Assembly (NCBI GenBank): GCA_951640165.1
Contig: OX621253.1
Span: forward strand, 30,883,969 to 30,947,968
Source: Pseudoips prasinana
Taxonomy: Eukaryota > Arthropoda > Insecta > Lepidoptera > Nolidae
Length of the DNA stretch: 64,000 nt
Reading direction: 5' to 3'
The position numbers were made by a program, and so were the translations under genes. Shown here piece by piece: positions 45,136 through 56,600 of the stretch. Every line of letters begins with the position of its first letter. Positions within the stretch are counted from its first letter, which is position 1. The notes under the pieces are model-generated. The model worked only from the letters and a program-made list of their open reading frames with translations. It did no database searches and was not told where the DNA came from.

Positions 45136-45961
45136 CTGTACTTTTAATGAATGTTCGAGGTTACAACCCATCGATCAAATGTACCATCGAAGAAAAGACC
45201 CGTCGAGGAAGAGATCCTTCGAGGTAGTGATCTTTCGAGGTAACAAACCATCGATGAAGTGTACCGTCGAGGTAGATACATCGAGGTAATGATCATCGAG
45301 GCAATGTCATTCGAACTAGAGTATCAAACTCATTATGCATCACCCCTTGCATGAAATTGTACCACCAAAATCAAAATTTTTTGAGATTTTGGTTTTTGTG
45401 GCTTTCTTTTTAATTATTTCTTTTTTCTTGTATTGTAATAAAATCCAGAAGAAAAATAAAAACTTTTTAGTACATACTCAATCCCTTTTAATTATTTATT
45501 TTGTATTGTTTTTTTTTTAATAAAGGATAAGTGCTTACATTAAATTTTACATTTGAACAACAAACAGTAAAAAATGCTATCAAAATGACAATCGTTTTTT
45601 CTTTTATATATATAGATAAAAAGTCGCCGTCTAGACAGGCAATGGGATTATGTTTTCCCACATGTTTTTTTTCAAGTTTTCAGCAAATTTTCTAAATACA
45701 ATTGATAAAATCGGGGGAATCTGGTGTCTGGTGCAAGAGTTTTTATATTACATTGTTTGAACTCATTAACGTTAATCGATTATAGTAATCAACAACCAAT
45801 CTAATTCGTGACTTAAACTTATTTTGAGATTTCTCGTTTTCCAGATTGTAAATTGAGTCAATTTTTTACAGTTTGAAATAGAAAAATATAACGCTTTTTT
45901 TTAAACCATATCTCAACTTATTACAGTCAGGCCCAGAAATCCCCGTCTCCTTTATATGGTA

Positions 45962-46081
45962 CACACGGCTACACATCAAGCTATACATTTCCAGTATAAG
46001 CTGATCTCGCGTTGTATAGGATTTCAATATAATGACAGGTCAGCTTAATTGGATATGTATAGCTTGATATGTAGCCGTGTG
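45962..46081. mobile_element. TA-flanked MITE with CACACGGCTAC ends
   Basis: CACACGGCTACACATCAAGC at the left is inverted as GCTTGATATGTAGCCGTGTG at the right. TA flanks at 45960-45961 and 46082-46083. 120 bp, non-coding. Duplicated with the arms at 51803-51922 and 55320-55439. Confidence 0.8.
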
Positions 46082-46334
46082 TACCTTTTAAAAATCATTT
46101 ACCATCGATTTTCACAGTCGGTTCAAAACCAACGGAATTATCTTGTAACATACCTACATACAAAAAAAGTAAATAAATACCGAACCTAGAATCGAATTGA
46201 TAACATCATTTTTTTAAAGTCGGTTAAAATATGACGATGCTCTTTTTCTATCTCAAATCTGAAAAATCATAACTTTAATTGTCCGGCGGGTCTCGAACCA
46301 GCACCACTTACGAATAAAGGGTAGGAGACTAGTA

Positions 46335-46509
46335 CTCTAGCACGAGTTCCTGCAGTTTACTTACTCGATCACACGTACAGTTTCCTCCCATACATTGAGC
46401 ACCAGCGCCTCTCGCGGAAACTATTAAGAACTAAAACTCTGGTGCTCAATGTATGGGACGAAACTGTACGTGTGATCGAGTAAGTAAACTGCAGGAACTC
46501 GTACTAGAG
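46335..46509. mobile_element. Fold-back element with arms of about 75 bp
   Basis: The arm CTCTAGCACGAGTTCCTGCA...CATTGAGCACCAG is inverted almost perfectly as CTGGTGCTCAATGTATGG...ACTCGTACTAGAG around a centre of about 35 bp. Mirror copies lie at about 51375-51549 and 54892-55066. Class unknown. Confidence 0.75.
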
Positions 46510-47570
46510 GCACAGATATGTTCACAGTTGCATGAGAAAGTTCGTATCATATTGATAACACCTTCCAAATTATTAAATTTGGATTTTATAGCATTATTCG
46601 CAATTCAAGCGTTAATAGCTTTTTCTATGTCTAATGTTACTTGACTAGACTGTCTAGGCCAAATGTCATGTACTGAAAAAAGTCTGGTCATCCGATTGAG
46701 GATCAGATGGGGAATTTTAGCGATACGATTATAAATTGAGAGCCAAGGAGTGCGAGTAGTCGCGGTGCGGATTATCTAGTTTTTAGTCTTATTTTCTAAG
46801 GCAACAAGAGGCCAGTCACTAAGAAGTATTCACTGGTTATGAATACTTCTTAGTGACTGGCCTGTTGTGTCTTTAGTGACCCTGGCTGCTACGCCAGTGG
46901 TCGTGAGTTCGATCCCCACCTAGGACAAAACTTTGTGTGATGAGCATGATTATTTGTTCTGTATATGGGTGTAATGTATCTATAATATGTATGTATTTAG
47001 AAATACGTAAGTAAGTTTATCAGTTGTCTAGTGGTCATACTACAGGCTCTGTCTAGTTTGGGTGTGTTACTTGTAGCAAGATTTTTTTTTGTATAATATA
47101 GTTTGCCTAGGACTTTTATTGCTTTACCGTACAAAAGATGTAAGCGGGAGTTCAGGCCGTCAATAATGCTAATTAAGTAACCTGCGCTAGAGGGCACATC
47201 CTCTGTTCCTCTTTTGGAGTTTGAACTTCTGTTCCAGAGCAACCGTATCTGACAGCGAGTAAGACAGTTGCCTCCCCACTTCGTGTCCCAGGTTCGTAGC
47301 CGCGCAGGATAACTATTATTGTGACCCATAAATAGTTGGCCTTAGTCTGGATGTACTTTATGTCCGTCTATCATGTTTGTAAAGTACACCGCGACACAAG
47401 GATTAAAATAAAATAAAATAAAAAAGGTTTTTATTCACGTAGACTTTAAAAAAGCGCTTGTAAATAGTTAGAACATGTTTGTAGTAATATAGTTGTATAC
47501 ATTATTATTTCTAGTAACATAAATATTTTTCAATTCAATTTCAATTCAATAAACTAGTGCGGGTGTTGTC

Positions 47571-48180
47571 TTTTTTAGGGTTCCGTAGCCAAATGGCTAA
47601 AAACGGAACCCTTATAGATTCGTAATGTCTGTCTGCCTGTCTGTCTGTCTGGCCGTCCGTATGTCACAGTCATTTTATTCCGAAACTATAGGAGCTGTAC
47701 TGTTGAAACTTGGTAAGTAGATGTATTCTGTGAACCGCATTAAGATTTTTACACAAAAATAGAACAATAATTTTGGGAGGTCGCCATACATAGAACTGAA
47801 ACTCAAAAAAACTTTTTTCATTGTACCCATACATGTGGGGTGTCTATGGACAGGTCTTCAAAAATCATATCGAGGTTTCTAATATCGTTTTTTTCTAAAC
47901 TGAATAGTTTGGGCGAAATACACCTACAAAGTGGTAAAATGAGTGTCCCCCCCCTGTACTTCTAAAATAAGAGAATGATAAAACTAAAAAAATATATGAT
48001 GTACATTATCGTGGAAACTAACAACGGAAATTGGTTTGAACGATATCTAGTAAGTAGTTTTATTTTAATACGTCATAAACCCCATAAACCGCAATTTGCT
48101 TTCATTTAATCAACTGAAATATTTTCTGCTACGGAACCCTTCAAGTGCGAGTCCGACTCGCACTTGCCTGGTTTTTTTTT
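47571..48180 (+). repeat. GGGTTCCGTAGCC repeat in arm A
   Basis: Same family as 36385. Begins GGGTTCCGTAGCCAAATGGC and ends GTCCGACTCGCACTTGCCTG plus a T run. Inverted copies lie at 49713-50310 and 53230-53827. Confidence 0.75.
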
Positions 48181-48722
48181 AAAGAGGAACGACTTTAGTT
48201 TTATCTTACTGTCGCTGTACGCTAATGCGCGGGCGCTTGCTTGATTGAGAATTGAAGGGGGCATTTCATCAATCCGGATGCAAACTAAGGGTTATGGGGG
48301 CTGGAGTGGTCACGACGGCTTCGCGTTTGACTGGTGATTAGGTGCGATATAACGGTTGAAATCACATCAAAATACACAAACTACGGATTTTATTGCCCCT
48401 TTATTGCTTAAAATAAAGGAGATTTAATAAAAATAATATTTAACTCTTAAATTTAAACATATCTCAAGCCAAGCCAAGTCTCCAGTATGTCGAACCCTAG
48501 ATATGCTAAACGCCCTCCTGATTGCCTATCCTGAATGCGATGTGTTTGCCGGTAGATGGACAGACATTAGGCGATTATGGTTTTCTGCGAAAGAAAGTAT
48601 GCAAGGATGCGATGTCGATGATGTATTTTGTATTGAATTTTGTATGTAACCCTAAAAATAAATAATAAACCTATAAATAATCTCTCTTTCTCTATGTTCC
48701 GTGTACCTAAAATGAAAACAGA

Positions 48723-48725
<3 letters not shown>

Positions 48726-48795
<70 letters not shown>
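48726..48795. repeat. (AT)n tract at the palindrome centre
   Basis: About 70 bp of uninterrupted AT dinucleotides, flanked at once by inverted 42-bp sequences (TTCTCTATGTTCCGTGTACC... and its complement). A strong cruciform or hairpin former, and a likely fork-stalling site. Confidence 0.95.
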
Positions 48796-48800
<5 letters not shown>

Positions 48801-51800
48801 TCTGTTTTCATTTTAGGTACACGGAACATAGAGAAATAATATTTAATTAGTTAATAGTTTTTATTTAGTTATTTAGCTAGCTTATATCAAATTATTGTCA
48901 AAGAGATTATTTATAGGTTTATATAGACTGCGCGTGTGGCGCAGCGGCTAAGACAGTCGCCTCGCCACTTGGTGTCGCGGGTTCAAGTCCCGCGCCGGAC
49001 AACTATTTGTGTGACCCATAAATAGTTGTTGTGACTCTGGATGCAATTCGTGTCCGTCTATTATATGTTTGCAAAGTACGTCGCAACACAGGCATTAGAG
49101 TCACAAATGCGGGCGTTCTCTTTAAAAAAATATCGATATTTGTAGTTTTAGATATTTATTTATACATAAATAAAACGGTTAATAACCAATTACATTAATT
49201 AACATAGAAACAATTACATTATTTATTTTTAGGGTTACATACAAAATTCAATACAAAATACATCATCGACATCGCATCCTTGCATACTTTCTTTCGCAGA
49301 AAACCATAATCGCCTAATGTCTGTCCATCTACCGGCAAACACATCGCATTCAGGATAGGCAATCAGGAGGGCGTTTAGCATATCTAGGGTTCGACATACT
49401 GGAGACTTGGCTTGGCTTGAGATATGTTTAAATTTAAGAGTTAAATATTATTTTTATTAAATCTCCTTTATTTTAAGCAATAAAGGGGCAATAAAATCCG
49501 TAGTTTGTGTATTTTGATGTGATTTCAACCGTTATATCGCACCTAATCACCAGTCAAACGCGAAGCCGTCGTGACCACTCCAGCCCCCATAACCCTTAGT
49601 TTGCATCCGGATTGATGAAATGCCCCCTTCAATTCTCAATCAAGCAAGCGCCCGCGCATTAGCGTACAGCGACAGTAAGATAAAACTAAAGTCGTTCCTC
49701 TTTAAAAAAAAACCAGGCAAGTGCGAGTCGGACTCGCACTTGAAGGGTTCCGTAGCAGAAAATATTTCAGTTGATTAAATGAAAGCAAATTGCGGTTTAT
49801 GGGGTTTATGACGTATTAAAATAAAACTACTTACTAGATATCGTTCAAACCAATTTCCGTTGTTAGTTTCCACGATAATGTACATCATATATTTTTTTAG
49901 TTTTATCATTCTCTTATTTTAGAAGTACAGGGGGGGGACACTCATTTTACCACTTTGTAGGTGTATTTCGCCCAAACTATTCAGTTTAGAAAAAAACGAT
50001 ATTAGAAACCTCGATATGATTTTTGAAGACCTGTCCATAGACACCCCACATGTATGGGTACAATGAAAAAAGTTTTTTTGAGTTTCAGTTCTATGTATGG
50101 CGACCTCCCAAAATTATTGTTCTATTTTTGTGTAAAAATCTTAATGCGGTTCACAGAATACATCTACTTACCAAGTTTCAACAGTACAGCTCCTATAGTT
50201 TCGGAATAAAATGACTGTGACATACGGACGGCCAGACAGACAGACAGGCAGACAGACATTACGAATCTATAAGGGTTCCGTTTTTAGCCATTTGGCTACG
50301 GAACCCTAAAAAAGACAACACCCGCACTAGTTTATTGAATTGAAATTGAATTGAAAAATATTTATGTTACTAGAAATAATAATGTATACAACTATATTAC
50401 TACAAACATGTTCTAACTATTTACAAGCGCTTTTTTAAAGTCTACGTGAATAAAAACCTTTTTTATTTTATTTTATTTTAATCCTTGTGTCGCGGTGTAC
50501 TTTACAAACATGATAGACGGACATAAAGTACATCCAGACTAAGGCCAACTATTTATGGGTCACAATAATAGTTATCCTGCGCGGCTACGAACCTGGGACA
50601 CGAAGTGGGGAGGCAACTGTCTTACTCGCTGTCAGATACGGTTGCTCTGGAACAGAAGTTCAAACTCCAAAAGAGGAACAGAGGATGTGCCCTCTAGCGC
50701 AGGTTACTTAATTAGCATTATTGACGGCCTGAACTCCCGCTTACATCTTTTGTACGGTAAAGCAATAAAAGTCCTAGGCAAACTATATTATACAAAAAAA
50801 AATCTTGCTACAAGTAACACACCCAAACTAGACAGAGCCTGTAGTATGACCACTAGACAACTGATAAACTTACTTACGTATTTCTAAATACATACATATT
50901 ATAGATACATTACACCCATATACAGAACAAATAATCATGCTCATCACACAAAGTTTTGTCCTAGGTGGGGATCGAACTCACGACCACTGGCGTAGCAGCC
51001 AGGGTCACTAAAGACACAACAGGCCAGTCACTAAGAAGTATTCATAACCAGTGAATACTTCTTAGTGACTGGCCTCTTGTTGCCTTAGAAAATAAGACTA
51101 AAAACTAGATAATCCGCACCGCGACTACTCGCACTCCTTGGCTCTCAATTTATAATCGTATCGCTAAAATTCCCCATCTGATCCTCAATCGGATGACCAG
51201 ACTTTTTTCAGTACATGACATTTGGCCTAGACAGTCTAGTCAAGTAACATTAGACATAGAAAAAGCTATTAACGCTTGCATTGCGAATAATGCTATAAAA
51301 TCCAAATTTAATAATTTGGAAGGTGTTATCAATATGATACGAACTTTCTCATGCAACTGTGAACATATCTGTGCCTCTAGTACGAGTTCCTGCAGTTTAC
51401 TTACTCGATCACACGTACAGTTTCGTCCCATACATTGAGCACCAGAGTTTTAGTTCTTAATAGTTTCCGCGAGAGGCGCTGGTGCTCAATGTATGGGAGG
51501 AAACTGTACGTGTGATCGAGTAAGTAAACTGCAGGAACTCGTGCTAGAGTACTAGTCTCCTACCCTTTATTCGTAAGTGGTGCTGGTTCGAGACCCGCCG
51601 GACAATTAAAGTTATGATTTTTCAGATTTGAGATAGAAAAAGAGCATCGTCATATTTTAACCGACTTTAAAAAAATGATGTTATCAATTCGATTCTAGGT
51701 TCGGTATTTATTTACTTTTTTTGTATGTAGGTATGTTACAAGATAATTCCGTTGGTTTTGAACCGACTGTGAAAATCGATGGTAAATGATTTTTAAAAGG

Positions 51801-52746
51801 TACACACGGCTACATATCAAGCTATACATATCCAATTAAGCTGACCTGTCATTATATTGAAATCCTATACAACGCGAGATCAGCTTATACTGGAAATGTA
51901 TAGCTTGATGTGTAGCCGTGTGTACCATATAAAGGAGACGGGGATTTCTGGGCCTGACTGTAATAAGTTGAGATATGGTTTTAAAAAAGCGTTATATTTT
52001 TCTATTTCAAACTGTAAAAAATTGACTCAATTTACAATCTGGAAAACGAGAAATCTCAAAATAAGTTTAAGTCACGAATTAGATTGGTTGTTGATTACTA
52101 TAATCGATTAACGTTAATGAGTTCAAACAATGTAATATAAAAACTCTTGCACCAGACACCAGATTCCCCAGATTTTATCAATTGTATTTAGAAAATTTGC
52201 TGAAAACTTGAAAAAAAACATGTGGGAAAACATAATCCCATTGCCTGTCTAGACGGCGACTTTTTATCTATATATATAAAAGAAAAAACGATTGTCATTT
52301 TGATAGCATTTTTTACTGTTTGTTGTTCAAATGTAAAATTTAATGTAAGCACTTATCCTTTATTAAAAAAAAACAATACAAAATAAATAATTAAAAGGGA
52401 TTGAGTATGTACTAAAAAGTTTTTATTTTTCTTCTGGATTTTATTACAATACAAGAAAAAAGAAATAATTAAAAAGAAAGCCACAAAAACCAAAATCTCA
52501 AAAAATTTTGATTTTGGTGGTACAATTTCATGCAAGGGGTGATGCATAATGAGTTTGATACTCTAGTTCGAATGACATTGCCTCGATGATCATTACCTCG
52601 ATGTATCTACCTCGACGGTACACTTCATCGATGGTTTGTTACCTCGAAAGATCACTACCTCGAAGGATCTCTTCCTCGACGGGTCTTTTCTTCGATGGTA
52701 CATTTGATCGATGGGTTGTAACCTCGAACATTCATTAAAAGTACAG
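48796..52746 (+). repeat. Palindrome arm B
   Basis: Inverted partner of arm A, and the more complete of the two. It includes block X with a full SINE-D (about 48930-49110; head GTGGCGCAGCGGCTAAGACA, B box GGTTCAAGTCC). It ends at 52746 with CATTAAAAGTACAG, the inverted form of the sequence starting arm A. The part from 49468 is duplicated again at 52985. Confidence 0.9.
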
Positions 52747-52984
52747 TAAATTTAAAGTATTTATTTTTTATAAGTATTAGTATCAACAACATTTTTTAAT
52801 TATTTGAACAATAATCATCAAAAAATTAAATTAACTAAAAGACATAAAGGCAAACAAAATTTAATTTTTTGATGACTTTAAATTAACTGTACTTTTAATG
52901 AATGTTCGAGGTTACAACCCATCGATCAAATGTACCATCGAAGAAAAGACCCGTCGAGGAAGAGATCCTTCGAGGTAGTGATCT
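49468..52984 (+). repeat. Tandem duplication, copy 1 (3,517 bp)
   Basis: Direct repeat with 52985-56502 at a constant offset of 3,517-3,518 bp. By eye, differences are a C/G change (51588 against 55105) and an A-run length change near 52369. The junction at 52984/52985 joins GTAGTGATCTTT to ATTTTAAGCAATAAAG, with 4 bp of shared CTTT. Confidence 0.93.
52541..52984. repeat. Two outward-facing TCGAGG-rich ends around a 140-bp spacer
   Basis: A block rich in TCGAGGTA/TACCTCGA words ends at 52746 (AAAAGTACAG). Then come 140 bp of AT-rich spacer with its own hairpin (TCATCAAAAAATTAAATT and its complement) and TTAA (52883-52886). The inverted block (CTGTACTTTTAATG...) begins at 52887. The same arrangement recurs at 56060-56502. 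Confidence 0.8.
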
Positions 52985-55900
52985 TTATTTTAAGCAATAA
53001 AGGGGCAATAAAATCCGTAGTTTGTGTATTTTGATGTGATTTCAACCGTTATATCGCACCTAATCACCAGTCAAACGCGAAGCCGTCGTGACCACTCCAG
53101 CCCCCATAACCCTTAGTTTGCATCCGGATTGATGAAATGCCCCCTTCAATTCTCAATCAAGCAAGCGCCCGCGCATTAGCGTACAGCGACAGTAAGATAA
53201 AACTAAAGTCGTTCCTCTTTAAAAAAAAACCAGGCAAGTGCGAGTCGGACTCGCACTTGAAGGGTTCCGTAGCAGAAAATATTTCAGTTGATTAAATGAA
53301 AGCAAATTGCGGTTTATGGGGTTTATGACGTATTAAAATAAAACTACTTACTAGATATCGTTCAAACCAATTTCCGTTGTTAGTTTCCACGATAATGTAC
53401 ATCATATATTTTTTTAGTTTTATCATTCTCTTATTTTAGAAGTACAGGGGGGGGACACTCATTTTACCACTTTGTAGGTGTATTTCGCCCAAACTATTCA
53501 GTTTAGAAAAAAACGATATTAGAAACCTCGATATGATTTTTGAAGACCTGTCCATAGACACCCCACATGTATGGGTACAATGAAAAAAGTTTTTTTGAGT
53601 TTCAGTTCTATGTATGGCGACCTCCCAAAATTATTGTTCTATTTTTGTGTAAAAATCTTAATGCGGTTCACAGAATACATCTACTTACCAAGTTTCAACA
53701 GTACAGCTCCTATAGTTTCGGAATAAAATGACTGTGACATACGGACGGCCAGACAGACAGACAGGCAGACAGACATTACGAATCTATAAGGGTTCCGTTT
53801 TTAGCCATTTGGCTACGGAACCCTAAAAAAGACAACACCCGCACTAGTTTATTGAATTGAAATTGAATTGAAAAATATTTATGTTACTAGAAATAATAAT
53901 GTATACAACTATATTACTACAAACATGTTCTAACTATTTACAAGCGCTTTTTTAAAGTCTACGTGAATAAAAACCTTTTTTATTTTATTTTATTTTAATC
54001 CTTGTGTCGCGGTGTACTTTACAAACATGATAGACGGACATAAAGTACATCCAGACTAAGGCCAACTATTTATGGGTCACAATAATAGTTATCCTGCGCG
54101 GCTACGAACCTGGGACACGAAGTGGGGAGGCAACTGTCTTACTCGCTGTCAGATACGGTTGCTCTGGAACAGAAGTTCAAACTCCAAAAGAGGAACAGAG
54201 GATGTGCCCTCTAGCGCAGGTTACTTAATTAGCATTATTGACGGCCTGAACTCCCGCTTACATCTTTTGTACGGTAAAGCAATAAAAGTCCTAGGCAAAC
54301 TATATTATACAAAAAAAAATCTTGCTACAAGTAACACACCCAAACTAGACAGAGCCTGTAGTATGACCACTAGACAACTGATAAACTTACTTACGTATTT
54401 CTAAATACATACATATTATAGATACATTACACCCATATACAGAACAAATAATCATGCTCATCACACAAAGTTTTGTCCTAGGTGGGGATCGAACTCACGA
54501 CCACTGGCGTAGCAGCCAGGGTCACTAAAGACACAACAGGCCAGTCACTAAGAAGTATTCATAACCAGTGAATACTTCTTAGTGACTGGCCTCTTGTTGC
54601 CTTAGAAAATAAGACTAAAAACTAGATAATCCGCACCGCGACTACTCGCACTCCTTGGCTCTCAATTTATAATCGTATCGCTAAAATTCCCCATCTGATC
54701 CTCAATCGGATGACCAGACTTTTTTCAGTACATGACATTTGGCCTAGACAGTCTAGTCAAGTAACATTAGACATAGAAAAAGCTATTAACGCTTGCATTG
54801 CGAATAATGCTATAAAATCCAAATTTAATAATTTGGAAGGTGTTATCAATATGATACGAACTTTCTCATGCAACTGTGAACATATCTGTGCCTCTAGTAC
54901 GAGTTCCTGCAGTTTACTTACTCGATCACACGTACAGTTTCGTCCCATACATTGAGCACCAGAGTTTTAGTTCTTAATAGTTTCCGCGAGAGGCGCTGGT
55001 GCTCAATGTATGGGAGGAAACTGTACGTGTGATCGAGTAAGTAAACTGCAGGAACTCGTGCTAGAGTACTAGTCTCCTACCCTTTATTCGTAAGTGGTGG
55101 TGGTTCGAGACCCGCCGGACAATTAAAGTTATGATTTTTCAGATTTGAGATAGAAAAAGAGCATCGTCATATTTTAACCGACTTTAAAAAAATGATGTTA
55201 TCAATTCGATTCTAGGTTCGGTATTTATTTACTTTTTTTGTATGTAGGTATGTTACAAGATAATTCCGTTGGTTTTGAACCGACTGTGAAAATCGATGGT
55301 AAATGATTTTTAAAAGGTACACACGGCTACATATCAAGCTATACATATCCAATTAAGCTGACCTGTCATTATATTGAAATCCTATACAACGCGAGATCAG
55401 CTTATACTGGAAATGTATAGCTTGATGTGTAGCCGTGTGTACCATATAAAGGAGACGGGGATTTCTGGGCCTGACTGTAATAAGTTGAGATATGGTTTTA
55501 AAAAAGCGTTATATTTTTCTATTTCAAACTGTAAAAAATTGACTCAATTTACAATCTGGAAAACGAGAAATCTCAAAATAAGTTTAAGTCACGAATTAGA
55601 TTGGTTGTTGATTACTATAATCGATTAACGTTAATGAGTTCAAACAATGTAATATAAAAACTCTTGCACCAGACACCAGATTCCCCAGATTTTATCAATT
55701 GTATTTAGAAAATTTGCTGAAAACTTGAAAAAAAACATGTGGGAAAACATAATCCCATTGCCTGTCTAGACGGCGACTTTTTATCTATATATATAAAAGA
55801 AAAAACGATTGTCATTTTGATAGCATTTTTTACTGTTTGTTGTTCAAATGTAAAATTTAATGTAAGCACTTATCCTTTATTAAAAAAAAAACAATACAAA

Positions 55901-56502
55901 ATAAATAATTAAAAGGGATTGAGTATGTACTAAAAAGTTTTTATTTTTCTTCTGGATTTTATTACAATACAAGAAAAAAGAAATAATTAAAAAGAAAGCC
56001 ACAAAAACCAAAATCTCAAAAAATTTTGATTTTGGTGGTACAATTTCATGCAAGGGGTGATGCATAATGAGTTTGATACTCTAGTTCGAATGACATTGCC
56101 TCGATGATCATTACCTCGATGTATCTACCTCGACGGTACACTTCATCGATGGTTTGTTACCTCGAAAGATCACTACCTCGAAGGATCTCTTCCTCGACGG
56201 GTCTTTTCTTCGATGGTACATTTGATCGATGGGTTGTAACCTCGAACATTCATTAAAAGTACAGTAAATTTAAAGTATTTATTTTTTATAAGTATTAGTA
56301 TCAACAACATTTTTTAATTATTTGAACAATAATCATCAAAAAATTAAATTAACTAAAAGACATAAAGGCAAACAAAATTTAATTTTTTGATGACTTTAAA
56401 TTAACTGTACTTTTAATGAATGTTCGAGGTTACAACCCATCGATCAAATGTACCATCGAAGAAAAGACCCGTCGAGGAAGAGATCCTTCGAGGTAGTGAT
56501 CT
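52985..56502 (+). repeat. Tandem duplication, copy 2
   Basis: Second copy of the 3.5-kb unit, continuing without a break into the TCGAGG block and piggyBac-like coding sequence. Contains the same SINE, MITE, fold-back and GGGTTCCGTAGCC pieces as copy 1. Confidence 0.93.
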
Positions 56503-56600
56503 TTCGAGGTAACAAACCATCGATGAAGTGTACCGTCGAGGTAGAGACATCGAGGTAATGATCATCGAGGCAATGTCATTCGAACTAGAGTATCAAACTC
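56405..56600. repeat. piggyBac-like terminal block with TCGAGG subrepeats
   Basis: Preceded by TTAA (56401-56404), the piggyBac target site. It starts CTGTACTTTTAATGAATG and contains many spaced TCGAGG or ATCGATG words (for example CCGTCGAGG, CTTCGAGGTA, ATCATCGAGGC). The transposase reading frame ends inside it. Shared with all three duplicated arms. Possible transposase-binding repeats, by analogy with subterminal repeats of other DNA transposons. Confidence 0.6.

Larger units (their letters stand above)
45136..48727 (-). repeat. Palindrome arm A (inverted copy of arm B)
   Basis: Every landmark from 45136 (CTGTACTTTTAATGAATG) to 48727 is found inverted in 48796-52746; paired coordinates sum to about 97,883. 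It contains, left to right: the TCGAGG-rich block (45136-45330), a TA-flanked MITE (45962-46081), a fold-back element (46335-46509), a 24-bp hairpin (46809-46863), SINE-C (about 46875-47090), SINE-D (about 47190-47405, minus) and a GGGTTCCGTAGCC repeat (47571-48180). Against arm B it lacks two internal pieces near its inner end, including the SINE-D of block X. Small open frames of 61-110 codons here recur in the other arms only because the DNA is duplicated. Confidence 0.9.

Noticed and set aside
45136..45330. CRISPR-like array of spaced TCGAGG words
   Set aside because: The words are only 6-9 bases, spacing is irregular, and the genome is eukaryotic. They fit a transposon subterminal array.
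46997..47329. 110-codon minus-strand frame present three times (also 50555-50887 and 54072-54404)
   Set aside because: It spans SINE-C and SINE-D pieces, and its perfect conservation follows from recent DNA duplication, not from selection.
48930..49004. tRNA-like sequence with A and B boxes
   Set aside because: The 5' and 3' ends do not form an acceptor stem, and it runs directly into SINE-D body, so it is a SINE head and not a tRNA gene. The same applies to the SINE-A, SINE-B and SINE-C heads.
51857..52111. 84-codon frame repeated at 55374-55628, and the 61-64-codon frames at 45335, 52353 and 55880
   Set aside because: Low-complexity AT-rich translation. Repetition is due to the amplified block; no domain or codon signal.
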